64,000 bases of DNA from Thermohalobaculum sp039816045 (lineage in GTDB: Bacteria; Pseudomonadota; Alphaproteobacteria; Rhodobacterales; Rhodobacteraceae), in NCBI GenBank assembly GCA_039816045.1, contig JBCBYB010000003.1, positions 124,001 to 188,000 of the forward strand, given 5' to 3'. The notes below the pieces were generated by a model. It did not search any database. It saw nothing but the letters and a program-made list of their open reading frames with translations, and had not been told where the DNA came from. Position 1 is the first letter of the stretch. Each line of letters starts with the position of its first letter. This document shows, in pieces, positions 26,282-34,817 of this stretch. A program made the position numbers and the translations under genes.

Positions 26282-26914
26282 TCAGGCCGCGGCCTCCAGG
26301 ATTGGCTGAAGCTTGTGCCACTCGGCCCGGAGCAGATCGACGTTGGCCCGCATTTTCGCGATCGTCCGCTCGGCCTGGGCATCGAGCGCTTCGATCTCCT
26401 TTACGAGCTTTGCAGCACCAGCAGGGTCTGACTGGGCAACCGCCTCGAACCGGGTCTGCATCGCTGCGATCTTCTTCGCATCGCCCAGCCAGTCCGCGAG
26501 ATAGGCTTTGTTCTGCGCGCTCGCTTTGGTCATCTTTTTCTCGATCGCGTGGCTGTCATCGATCCGCTTGCGGAGGCGTTTGCGGGCCTCGTCGAGTTCT
26601 TCCGCTTGGCTGGCAACCTCGGCACCGTTGTTGCGCACCGAGTCGACGTTCTTGGTGATCCGCGGAGCATAGTCGCGCACCGTCATGACCGGCACCTTTC
26701 CACCCGATTGGCGCACCGCTTTTAGGGCAGATTTCGCGATCCGGCCGGTGGACTTCTCACCCTGCAGTTTCTGCCACTTCTTGAGGGCCGCCTCGGTGCG
26801 CTCGCCGAACACGCCGTCCTCCTTGAGCTTCACGCCGAGTGTGCCGAGCCCGTTCATCGCCTTCTGCAGCGCTTTCACGTCGCTGCCCTTCGATCCACTC
26901 ATCAAATCCGACAT
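26282..26914 (-). CDS. Peptidoglycan-binding-domain protein with coiled-coil C-terminus
   Basis: The 210-residue product begins at the ATG at 26914, which has AAGGAGA upstream; an ATG six codons earlier overlaps that signal and is less likely. Residues about 8-60 match PG_binding_1: 'GSKGSDVKALQKAMNGLG', 'DGVFGERTEAALKKWQ'. The remainder is Lys/Glu/Ala-rich and predicted as long coiled helices. No signal peptide is seen, which is odd for a wall-binding protein. In style it resembles P1/P2 (helical, charged), but I see no direct sequence match. Confidence 0.8.
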   Translation of the reverse strand: MSDLMSGSKGSDVKALQKAMNGLGTLGVKLKEDGVFGERTEAALKKWQKLQGEKSTGRIAKSALKAVRQSGGKVPVMTVRDYAPRITKNVDSVRNNGAEVASQAEELDEARKRLRKRIDDSHAIEKKMTKASAQNKAYLADWLGDAKKIAAMQTRFEAVAQSDPAGAAKLVKEIEALDAQAERTIAKMRANVDLLRAEWHKLQPILEAAA

Positions 26915-27204
26915 CGTCTTGTCTCCTTTCAATCAAATCGCGCTGCGGACGCGAAACCGCGCCTCGGGTTGAGTCGACGGGATCGAGCCGGCTCTGCCGT
27001 GCGGAGGGGGTCGATCCGATGGAAGAGAGATGGCGGGGGCGGATTTCACCGTTGTTTCTACGCAGGCCACGCCGTGTAACCGGATGATTGCGCCGTGTTT
27101 CAACAATGTGTCCGTGGCGCGACGCGGGACGGCGGTGCAGAATACGGTGACCGCATCGCGGGCTGCGCCCGTTCAGCTCCCTCGTGTGCCCGGAGGCTTT
27201 GATT

Positions 27205-27771
27205 ATGGACTTCCCACTCCACACCACCGAGACAGCGCCCGAAGACGCGCGCGAGACCCTGGCTGAGGTTGAGGCCGAATTCGGGATGATCCCCAATCTC
27301 GAGCGCACCATGGCCACGGCCCCCGCGCTGCTCCAGGCCTATGCGTCCGCTTGGGGGCTGTTCGAGGAGACCTCACTTACCCCCATCGAGCGACAGGTGG
27401 TCTATCAGACCGCCAACTTCGAGAACGAGTGCGATTACTGCGTGCCCTGGCACACGCTGCTGTCTCAGAAGGCAGGGATGGCGGAGGCGGACGTGGACGC
27501 GCTGCGGGCAGGCGCGTCGCTGTCGGATCCGCGGCTCGAGGCGCTGCGGATCTTCACCCAGACGGTTGTCCGCACCCGGGGCAACATCGCCGAGGCGGAC
27601 CGAGATGCGTTTTTCGCCGCCGGATGGGCACCGCAACAAGCGCTCGAGGTGGTCCTCGGCATCGCGATCAAGACGATGTCGAACTACACCAACTCAATCG
27701 CCGGGACGCCGCTTGACCGGGCCGTGCAGACGCATGCCTGGCAAAAGCCCGTGATCAAGCCCCGCAGGTGA
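27205..27771 (+). CDS. Carboxymuconolactone decarboxylase / AhpD-like family protein
   Basis: The 188-residue protein carries the AhpD-type active site 'ENECDYCVPWH' (E-x-C-x-x-C-x3-H), with two redox cysteines and a histidine. Members act as peroxidase-like reductants or decarboxylases; this one is best described as an alkylhydroperoxidase-like CMD protein. The start ATG has CGGAGG ten bases upstream. It diverges from the peptidoglycan-binding gene, and its 3' end overlaps the convergent flavoprotein gene by 17 bases. The 290-base gap upstream shows no other gene. Confidence 0.88.
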   Translation: MDFPLHTTETAPEDARETLAEVEAEFGMIPNLERTMATAPALLQAYASAWGLFEETSLTPIERQVVYQTANFENECDYCVPWHTLLSQKAGMAEADVDALRAGASLSDPRLEALRIFTQTVVRTRGNIAEADRDAFFAAGWAPQQALEVVLGIAIKTMSNYTNSIAGTPLDRAVQTHAWQKPVIKPRR

Positions 27772-29155
27772 GCCTGCCCGCTGCCTCTCCCGCGACGGCC
27801 CCGAAGGCGATGGCCGTCAGCAGACCGTTGCCCGAGAGGTAACCGCTGACATCGGGGCCAGAGACGCCACAGGCCGCGCCCCCTCCCGCAAAAAGGTTGG
27901 GGAAGGGGTGCCCGTCCTCGCCCAGCACCCGCGCGCTGTCGTCGATCATCAACCCGCCCTGGGTGTGAAACAGCGCCCCCGTGACCCGGACGGCGAAATA
28001 AGGAGGGGTCAGCGGTGGCTTGGTGGTGAAATCCCGCCCAAAAGCGTCCGGCGAGCCGGCATGGGAAGCCCCCGCCGCGACGAGGGACTCGGCAAGCGCC
28101 GCCTCGGGCGCTCCGGTCACCGCAGCGAGCGACGCGAGATCCGGCGCTTCGCGAACCGCCCCGGCCTCGACGGCCTGCACGTAATCGGGAAAGCCGAGCC
28201 CGAACGCGTGCCTCGGTTGGTCATAGACGTTCCACGCGACGCCACCGGGTTGCGCCAATACAGCCGTCGCCTGCTCGGAGTATCCGCCATGCTCGTTGGA
28301 GAAGCGTTGGCCGTGCGCGTTCACCTGGATCGCGCCCTCCATCATCAGCGCCCAGGTCACCAGGATGCCGTGCGGATGGGCGAGAGAGCCGTGCCCCTGA
28401 TAACCGGAGAGATGCCCCGTTGCGGCCTTCAGCGCCTCGCCCCAGAGTAGCGCATCGCCGGTGTTTCCCACATGGCCGTAATAGGCGCCGTCGGCGATCT
28501 CGGGAATGTACCGTCGCACCAGGTCCGGGTTCCCGCCATAGCCGTTGCAGGCGAGGATCAGGGCGCCACAGGCCACGGTCTCTTCAGCCCCGCCGGGCCG
28601 TTCGGCGGTGACGGCCAGGATCCGTCCGTGCTGACGATGAAGCGTGGTCACCCGCGCCTCTGTCACCACGGTGACCCCGGCCGCTTCGACCGCTGCGAGC
28701 AGCCGCACCATCAGCGCAGCGCCGGTCTTCTCCGGCACCGCGTGCATCCGGTGATGGCTGTGGCCGGGATAGAGGAAATCGGTCAGCACCTGCCATTCGA
28801 GCCCATGCGCCTCCGCCAGCCAATCCATAGCCGGTCCGATCCGGGTGGCGGCGAGGCGGGCAAGATCCGCATCCCCCTGCCCTTTCGTTTTTGCGGAGAT
28901 GTCGGCGAGGAACGCGTCGACGCTGTCTCCGGTCGCACCCGCGGCGGCTTGCGCGCGGGACCCCGGCGCTGGGATGAAGCCCGAGGACATCGCCGTCGAC
29001 CCGCTGGGAGAGGCGTCGCGTTCCAGCACCACGACCTCGGCACCGGCATCCGCCGCCGCAAGGGCCGCGGTCAGCCCGCAGGCCCCGCCGCCTACGACAA
29101 CCACATCTGCCGCGATGTCGGGCCGGGGCGCGCCGCTGGAGACCGAGACCGTCAT
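27755..29155 (-). CDS. FAD-dependent oxidoreductase (fumarate reductase / FAD_binding_2 type)
   Basis: The 466-residue protein has an N-terminal FAD Rossmann motif 'VVVGGGACGLTAALAAADAGAEVVVLE' and a C-terminal 'YFAVRVTGALFHTQGG' and 'LFAGGGAACGVSG' that complete the flavin site of the succinate dehydrogenase/fumarate reductase/ketosteroid dehydrogenase group. It starts at the ATG overlapping the isochorismatase-like stop, and is the last gene of the hyu operon. A role oxidising or reducing an intermediate of the pathway is inferred. No signal peptide or heme motif was seen. Confidence 0.88.
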   Translation of the reverse strand: MTVSVSSGAPRPDIAADVVVVGGGACGLTAALAAADAGAEVVVLERDASPSGSTAMSSGFIPAPGSRAQAAAGATGDSVDAFLADISAKTKGQGDADLARLAATRIGPAMDWLAEAHGLEWQVLTDFLYPGHSHHRMHAVPEKTGAALMVRLLAAVEAAGVTVVTEARVTTLHRQHGRILAVTAERPGGAEETVACGALILACNGYGGNPDLVRRYIPEIADGAYYGHVGNTGDALLWGEALKAATGHLSGYQGHGSLAHPHGILVTWALMMEGAIQVNAHGQRFSNEHGGYSEQATAVLAQPGGVAWNVYDQPRHAFGLGFPDYVQAVEAGAVREAPDLASLAAVTGAPEAALAESLVAAGASHAGSPDAFGRDFTTKPPLTPPYFAVRVTGALFHTQGGLMIDDSARVLGEDGHPFPNLFAGGGAACGVSGPDVSGYLSGNGLLTAIAFGAVAGEAAGRLTCGA

Positions 29156-29763
29156 GGGCGCACCAGGGCGATCGCTTCGGCGCAAGAGAGCACCGTGCAG
29201 ACCGTCGAGAGATCTCGGACCGAGGTCTCGTGCACCTCCGGCCGGAACGCAGCGCACCCGTCCGAGAGCACACCGACGCGGAAATCCCTGAGATGCGCGT
29301 CCCGGACCGTCGAGGCGACCCCGCCATTGGTCACGATGCCGGCCACAAGCAGCGTCTCGATCCCCGCCTTCTTCAGCACGAACTCCATCCGGGTCTGGTA
29401 GAAGGCCGAATAGGCGACCTTCTCCACCGTCAGATCCGCGGGTTGAAGCGTGTCCACCAGGGCGTGCCCCCAGGAGCCGGGTGCGAAGTCGCCGGCACCG
29501 AGAAAGGGCCTGAGGCGCGCGAGATGGGGAGAGATCATCGGCGCCTCCCCTTTGCCCGGCACCAAAGTGAACTGCGTCGAGACCACCCAGCCGCCAGCGG
29601 CGCGGACCGCCTCTGCCACCGGCAGCACCCTTTCGGGCAAGGCTGCAATCTCCGGTGCACCCTGGCCTCCACGGGCATAGGCACCCTCGGGATGGAGGAA
29701 ATCGTTCTGCAGATCGACGATCAGAAGCGCGATGGTCTCGGGGGTCAGGTCGGACAAAGCCAT
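29152..29763 (-). CDS. Isochorismatase-like hydrolase family protein lacking the catalytic cysteine
   Basis: The 203-residue product has the family core 'LLIVDLQNDFLHPEG', with the catalytic aspartate, and a lysine in 'VEKVAYSAFYQTR'. At the cysteine position the usual T-N-x-C-V reads T-N-G-G-V, followed by 'ASTVRDAHLRD'. So the Asp-Lys-Cys triad of amidase-type members is incomplete, as in true isochorismatases, which also lack the Cys. It overlaps the flavoprotein gene by four bases and lies two bases after hyuA. The substrate is not known. Confidence 0.85.
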   Translation of the reverse strand: MALSDLTPETIALLIVDLQNDFLHPEGAYARGGQGAPEIAALPERVLPVAEAVRAAGGWVVSTQFTLVPGKGEAPMISPHLARLRPFLGAGDFAPGSWGHALVDTLQPADLTVEKVAYSAFYQTRMEFVLKKAGIETLLVAGIVTNGGVASTVRDAHLRDFRVGVLSDGCAAFRPEVHETSVRDLSTVCTVLSCAEAIALVRP

Positions 29764-29765
29764 GC

Positions 29766-31814
29766 TCAGCTCTCCGGCGCGATGATGAGGTTGCCATAGG
29801 CGTCGACCCGAGCGGCAAGACCAGGATCCACAAAGATCGTCGTATCGGCCTGTTCGAGAAGCGCCGGCCCCTGGATCTCGGACCCGACCGCAAGCGCCAG
29901 ACGCTCGTAGACGGGGGCGGACCAGGACCGCCCTTCGGCAAAGACCGCGCGGGTGCCGGTCTGACATGCCTCCGGGGCTTGGCCGTCGGCGGGGACCAAC
30001 GCTGCCATGTCGAAGGCGGGGCGCCGCCCGATCACCGCAACACGCAGGTTCATGATGCGCACCGGGATCCCCTCGAGCACCCGGCCATAGGTCGCGCGAT
30101 AGGCAGTTGCGAAGGTCTCTAGGATGGTGGCGCGCGTCAGGCCCGTATCCGGTGGCGCAAGCGGGACTGAGACCGTGTGGGTCTGTCCGACATAGAGCAT
30201 ATCGAGTTCATAGACCCGGTCGACGCGAGAGAAGGTTGTGCCCGAACCTGTCACGACCGCCTCGGTTTCGCCCGCGATCCGCTGCATCTCTCCTGCCAGG
30301 GCCGCCGGGTCCGTTTCCTCCAACAGACGGTTCACCGTCTGCACCCGGTCGTGCCGGCTGTCGGCCACCACGCAGCCCAGTGCCGAGGTTACGCCGGGAT
30401 AGCGGGGCACAAGCGCAGAGCCGAGGCCCACCTCCTTGATCAGCGCGCCGGTGTGCAGGGCGCCTCCTCCACCGAAGGGCATGGCGGCGAACCGCACCGG
30501 GTCGTGGCCGCGTTCGATGGAGACCAAACGGATGGCTCCAGCCATCTTCGCGTTCGCCACGGCGAGAACCGCCTCTGCTGCGCCCTCCGGCGACAATCCG
30601 AGCGGCTCGGCGATCTCGGTCGCGATCGCCGCGCGGGCCGCCTCGACATCGAGCCGCTCCAGCGCCCCGCCAATCGGCCGGTCCGGGTTGATCCTCCCGA
30701 GCACCAGGTTCGCATCCGTGACCGTGGGCCTCGTGTTGCCGAGGCCATAGCAGACGGGTCCCGGATCGGATCCCGCGCTCTCTGGCCCGACCGTGAGCAA
30801 CCCGCTCGCATCCAGCGCCGCGATGGAGCCGCCGCCCGCCCCGATGGTGGTGATCTCGATCATCGGCGTGCGCACCACCATGCCGAAGTCGATCGCTGTC
30901 TGAGGGGTCAGCGCCGCCTCGCCCTCCGCCACCAGCGACACGTCAAAGGAGGTGCCGCCCATGTCGCAGGTGATGATGTTGGGGAACCCGGCCGCCGCCG
31001 CGATGGCACGCGCGGCGATGACACCGGCTGCGGGACCGGAAAGAGCCGTGCGCACCGGATAGCGCTTGGCTGTGTCGACCGCCATGACCCCGCCGTTGCT
31101 TTGGACGATGAGGATCTCGCCCCCCGCCCCGCGCTCGGCGAGCCCGTGTTCGAGACGGTCGAGATAAGAGGCCACCGGCGGCTGGAGATAGGCGTTCATT
31201 GTCGCGGTCGAGAGGCGCTCGAACTCCCGGATCTCCGGCAGGATTTCAGTCGCTGCGGTGACGTAAGCATTCGGCCAAACGGCGCGCACCGCTTCCACCG
31301 CCGCCTGCTCGTTCGCCGCATTGGCATAGCCGTTGATAAAGAAGACGCAGACCGCCTCGCACCCCGCCTCGGCAAGTTCGCGAGCCCGTGCCGTCGCCTC
31401 GGCCGGGTCGAGCGGGGTGTGCACGGTCCCGTCTGCCAGCACCCGCTCGGCCACTTCGACGCGGTCCGTGCGGGCGACGACCGGCTCGAACGTGCCACGC
31501 AGTCCCCAGGTCGTGGGGCGATCCCGGCGGCGCATCTCCAGCACGTCACGGAACCCTTCCGTCGTGATGATGCCGGTGCGCGCGCCCTTGCGCTCGAGCA
31601 GGGCGTTGGTGCCGACGGTCGTGCCGTGCACCACGCTGCGGATGGGGGCAAAGTCCTCCACCAGTGCTGCGATGCCCGCGAGGAAGCCCTTGGACTGGTC
31701 GCCGCGGGTCGAGGGAACCTTGGCGGTGGCGGCGCGTCCGGTGGCCTCGTCCAGGAGAAAGACATCCGTGAAGGTGCCACCGACATCCACACCGATCACA
31801 AGACGGGGGGTCAC
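29766..31814 (-). CDS. hyuA: HyuA-type hydantoinase / 5-oxoprolinase-like ATPase subunit
   Basis: The 682-residue protein shows the actin-like ATP-binding blocks of the family: 'GVDVGGTFTDVFL' at the start, 'GTTVGTNALLER', 'SGPAAGV' and 'CDMGGTSFDVSLV'. HyuA and HyuB together hydrolyse a cyclic amide such as a hydantoin, N-methylhydantoin or 5-oxoproline, using ATP. The GTG start overlaps the HyuB stop (GTGA), which agrees with the normal length of about 680 residues; the frame stays open further upstream but runs inside hyuB. Acetone-carboxylase-like subfamilies are the main alternative. Confidence 0.92.
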   Translation of the reverse strand: MTPRLVIGVDVGGTFTDVFLLDEATGRAATAKVPSTRGDQSKGFLAGIAALVEDFAPIRSVVHGTTVGTNALLERKGARTGIITTEGFRDVLEMRRRDRPTTWGLRGTFEPVVARTDRVEVAERVLADGTVHTPLDPAEATARARELAEAGCEAVCVFFINGYANAANEQAAVEAVRAVWPNAYVTAATEILPEIREFERLSTATMNAYLQPPVASYLDRLEHGLAERGAGGEILIVQSNGGVMAVDTAKRYPVRTALSGPAAGVIAARAIAAAAGFPNIITCDMGGTSFDVSLVAEGEAALTPQTAIDFGMVVRTPMIEITTIGAGGGSIAALDASGLLTVGPESAGSDPGPVCYGLGNTRPTVTDANLVLGRINPDRPIGGALERLDVEAARAAIATEIAEPLGLSPEGAAEAVLAVANAKMAGAIRLVSIERGHDPVRFAAMPFGGGGALHTGALIKEVGLGSALVPRYPGVTSALGCVVADSRHDRVQTVNRLLEETDPAALAGEMQRIAGETEAVVTGSGTTFSRVDRVYELDMLYVGQTHTVSVPLAPPDTGLTRATILETFATAYRATYGRVLEGIPVRIMNLRVAVIGRRPAFDMAALVPADGQAPEACQTGTRAVFAEGRSWSAPVYERLALAVGSEIQGPALLEQADTTIFVDPGLAARVDAYGNLIIAPES

Positions 31815-33475
31815 GTGTCGCCTCTGGTCACATAGCCAAGCGCGCGGTCTTTTGCGCGGGCTGCAGCAGGGCGTTCGGTTGCAGAGCCATAGCCGCCGCC
31901 GCCGGGGGTCTCCAGCCGCACGCGCTGGCCGCGCACAAGGTGAATGCCGACCATCTTGGACGCCATCGGAGGCGTGTGCCAGCCATCCTCTTGGCTGTAG
32001 CGGAAACGGTTGAGGGCGCCGGGCTCCCCTCCCAACACGCCGGGAGGCGCGAACCGCCCCCGCTCGCCAAAGAGGAAAACCTCCGCTGCCCGCTCCATCA
32101 GCTCGATCTCGTAGATCGCGCCAAGCCCGCCCCGATGCCGCCCGTCGCCACCGCTGTCGGGGCGCAATGCCCACTGGGTGAACCGCACGGGGTACGCCGC
32201 CTCCAGGATCTCAAGCGGAGGTATCGTGGCTGTCGAGATCGGTGCGTTGCCGTGGGAGAGACCATCGCCATCGCCATGCCCCCCATGTCCGCCGCCAAAG
32301 AAGGAGAACATCACCCAGCGGCGGCCGTCCTCACGGTCCCCTGCGAGCGACAGAGCGTTGATGGTGCCGTAGGCCGGGGCCATGGCGCGCTCCGGAGCCA
32401 GATCGGCCATCGCCTGGAAGACGACGTCGATGAGGCGCATGATGGTCTCGGTGTAGCCGCCGGTCGGCTTCGGCGCCTCCGCCGACAGGATCGAGCTGGG
32501 ATCGAGCCGCACCTCCACGGGTTCCAGCACGCCGGCATTGGCCGGAACCTCGCCGAAGACGTGTTTCAGCGCCACATAGCAGGCCGCAACGGTGGTCGCC
32601 CGCGAGATGTTCACGGGCCCAGCACAGGCCGGCGCCGAGCGCGTGAAATCGAGCACCAAGCGGTCGCCCGCAATGGTCAGATCGAGCGCGATCTTGAGCG
32701 CGGTGTCCGCGATCCCGTCATTGTCGAGCCAGTCTTCAGCCGACACCGTCCCGTCCGGCAGCGCTGCGATCTCCGCCCGCATGAGCGTCGCCGCGCGCGC
32801 CTTCAACGCCGCCAGCGCTGTTAGGGCGGTCTCGGTGCCGTACTCCTCCAGCAAGGCCTGCATCCGCTGATGTCCGAGATCGAGCGCTCCGATCTGGCCC
32901 TGGAGATCTCCATAGAGGGACAGCGGCAGGCGGGAGTTGGCGGAGAGGATATCCACCACGTCCTGACGGTGCTCGCCCCGGTCATAGAGCTTCACGGGCG
33001 GGATCAGCATCCCCTCCTGAAAGCTCTCGGTCGCCACGGGGTTGTAGTTGCCCGGCACATTGCCACCGACATCGTGCCAGTGCCCAACGGAGGCGAGCCA
33101 GCAAACCAGCCTACCCTCGCGGAACACCGGGCGCACCAGACGGAAATCGGAGAGATGGGTGCCGCCCGCATACGGGTCGTTGAAGATCCAGACATCGCCC
33201 TCCGCCGGGCCGCCCTGTGCCGCGGCCTTTGCGATCACCGCCGCCACCCCGAAGGCCATCACGCCGACGAAGATCGGCAAGCCAGACTTCCCTTGCACCA
33301 GGGTCTCACCCGTCTCGGCGTCATAGATCCCGTGGGAGGCGTCGTGCGCTTCGGCGATGATCGGGTTGAAAGCCGCGCGGAACAGCGTCGCGTCCATCTC
33401 GTCGGCGATCTGCTCGAAACGGCCCTTGAGGATCGAGAGCGTCACCGGGTCGAGGGCCCTCACAGGAGCAGTCAC
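31811..33475 (-). CDS. hyuB: HyuB-type hydantoinase / 5-oxoprolinase subunit B
   Basis: The 554-residue protein contains 'DATLFRAAFNPIIAEAHDASHGIYD', 'DPYAGGTHLSDFRLV' and 'SVGHWHDVGGNVPG', with several conserved His/Asp residues that form the metal site of the subunit. A Gly-His-rich segment ('FGGGHGGHGDGDGLSHGN') lies near residue 385. It precedes and is coupled to hyuA, as in most hyuAB pairs, and the order B then A is common. Its stop overlaps the hyuA GTG, and its own ATG overlaps the lyase stop. Confidence 0.92.
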   Translation of the reverse strand: MTAPVRALDPVTLSILKGRFEQIADEMDATLFRAAFNPIIAEAHDASHGIYDAETGETLVQGKSGLPIFVGVMAFGVAAVIAKAAAQGGPAEGDVWIFNDPYAGGTHLSDFRLVRPVFREGRLVCWLASVGHWHDVGGNVPGNYNPVATESFQEGMLIPPVKLYDRGEHRQDVVDILSANSRLPLSLYGDLQGQIGALDLGHQRMQALLEEYGTETALTALAALKARAATLMRAEIAALPDGTVSAEDWLDNDGIADTALKIALDLTIAGDRLVLDFTRSAPACAGPVNISRATTVAACYVALKHVFGEVPANAGVLEPVEVRLDPSSILSAEAPKPTGGYTETIMRLIDVVFQAMADLAPERAMAPAYGTINALSLAGDREDGRRWVMFSFFGGGHGGHGDGDGLSHGNAPISTATIPPLEILEAAYPVRFTQWALRPDSGGDGRHRGGLGAIYEIELMERAAEVFLFGERGRFAPPGVLGGEPGALNRFRYSQEDGWHTPPMASKMVGIHLVRGQRVRLETPGGGGYGSATERPAAARAKDRALGYVTRGDT

Positions 33476-34335
33476 TGGTTGTCTCCGTCATAGGCCTTGC
33501 CGACCGCCAGCATCTCTGCCGTGCCCAGCACCCGGTTGAGGCCTGCAAAATCGTGCATCCGGTCGCGGAAGGGCTCGTTCGAGCCATGGGTGAGGAGGCT
33601 TGTGTAGTAGTCGCCTGCGGTTTTGGCCAGCGCGCGCACGACCCCGCCGGGGAAGATCACGATCCGGAACCCGAGCGCCCCGAGGCCTGCTGCATCCAGG
33701 ATCGGCGTCTTGCCCCCCTCCACCATATTGGCGAGCAGTGGCACCCGGCTGGCAAAGCGGCTGGCGATGACCTCGATCTCTGCGCGCGACCGCGGCGCCT
33801 CGATGAAGAGCACATCGGCGCCGGCTTCGAGATAGGCCTCGGCGCGCTCGAGCGCCGGTTCGAACCCGTCCACCGCGATGCCATCAGTGCGCGCAATGAC
33901 CAGCGTGTCGGCGGCACGGGCGTCCACCGCAGCGCGCACCTTGCCCGCCATCTCAGCGAGCGGGATCAGCCGTTTGCCGTCCAGGTGCCCGCAGCGTTTC
34001 GGCAGGGTCTGGTCCTCGAGCTGGATCGCCGAGGCGCCGGCCCGCTCGAACACCCGCATCGTCCGCTGCACGTTCAGCGCATTGCCAAAACCGTTGTCCG
34101 CATCGACGATCAGCGGCAGCGCTGTCCGGTCACGGATCGCAGCGATGGCCTCGGCCACCTCGGCCATGGACACGAGCCCAATATCCGGCCGTCCGAACCG
34201 CGTGTAGGCGAGCCCCGCACCGGAGAGATAGAGCGCCCGCGCCCCGACCTGCTCGGCGATCAGCGCCGTGAGGGCATCGCACACGCCCGGCGCCAGCAAC
34301 GCCTCAGGGCCGGTCAGAAGCGGGCGGAGGCTCAC
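33472..34335 (-). CDS. Isocitrate lyase / PEP mutase family lyase (2,3-dimethylmalate lyase-like candidate)
   Basis: The 287-residue TIM-barrel protein starts at a GTG overlapping the small-subunit stop. 'GVCDALTALIAEQVG', 'YLSGAGLAY', 'DADNGFGN' and 'LEDQTLPKRCGHLDGK' mark the family. The KRCGH motif carries the catalytic cysteine of C-C bond lyases (isocitrate, methylisocitrate, dimethylmalate lyases); phosphonate-type mutases lack it. With the upstream aconitase-like pair it resembles the dimethylmaleate hydratase plus dimethylmalate lyase module of nicotinate breakdown. Methylisocitrate lyase is the other reading. The substrate is inferred only. Confidence 0.88.
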   Translation of the reverse strand: MSLRPLLTGPEALLAPGVCDALTALIAEQVGARALYLSGAGLAYTRFGRPDIGLVSMAEVAEAIAAIRDRTALPLIVDADNGFGNALNVQRTMRVFERAGASAIQLEDQTLPKRCGHLDGKRLIPLAEMAGKVRAAVDARAADTLVIARTDGIAVDGFEPALERAEAYLEAGADVLFIEAPRSRAEIEVIASRFASRVPLLANMVEGGKTPILDAAGLGALGFRIVIFPGGVVRALAKTAGDYYTSLLTHGSNEPFRDRMHDFAGLNRVLGTAEMLAVGKAYDGDNQ

Positions 34336-34817
34336 GGGCGGGCCTCGGCAAAGCGCTTCTTCAGGTGCGGGACAAGGCCGCCGTCGGCGAGCAGCGGGCG
34401 CAGGTTCTCGGGGATCGGCTCTAACGGCACCGTGCGGTCGGCGAGGGTCAGTTGCCCAGCGTGCTGGTCGAGGCTGGCCTCCGCCCCGTCTTCGATACCG
34501 GAGAGGTCCGTACCAACCAGCACCGGCAAGCCGAGATTGATCGCGTTGCGGTAAAAGATCCCGGCAAAGGTCTCGGCCACAACGCCTGCGAGGCCGAGAT
34601 GGCGAAGGACCTCCGCGGCCTGCTCTCGCGACGAGCCCATCCCGAAATTGCGCCCGGCGACGATCACATCTCCGAGGCGCACATCCCCGGCAAACTCGGG
34701 ACGTGTCGCCTCCAGGCAATGGGCGGCAAGGCCTTCGATCCCGCCCCGCATCCAACGACCCGGTGCAAGCTGATCGGTGTCGATGTCGTCGCCGAAACGC
34801 CAGACGCGGCCCATCAT
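34332..34817 (-). CDS. Aconitase-family small subunit (LeuD-like hydro-lyase)
   Basis: The 161-residue product has 'DDIDTDQLAPGRWMRG' and 'VAGRNFGMGSSREQA', the swivel-domain motifs of LeuD/aconitase C-terminal domains; the SSREQA serines bind the substrate carboxylate. The ATG overlaps the large-subunit stop by four bases. It is slightly short for LeuD, in line with the homoaconitase/dimethylmaleate hydratase subgroup. It forms a two-protein hydratase with the next gene. Confidence 0.9.
   Translation of the reverse strand: MMGRVWRFGDDIDTDQLAPGRWMRGGIEGLAAHCLEATRPEFAGDVRLGDVIVAGRNFGMGSSREQAAEVLRHLGLAGVVAETFAGIFYRNAINLGLPVLVGTDLSGIEDGAEASLDQHAGQLTLADRTVPLEPIPENLRPLLADGGLVPHLKKRFAEARP

Noticed and set aside
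29156..29941. Fusion of the flavoprotein with an upstream segment in one long frame
   Set aside because: The upstream part is antisense-like noise over the isochorismatase-like gene; the flavoprotein has its own ATG in a four-base overlap.
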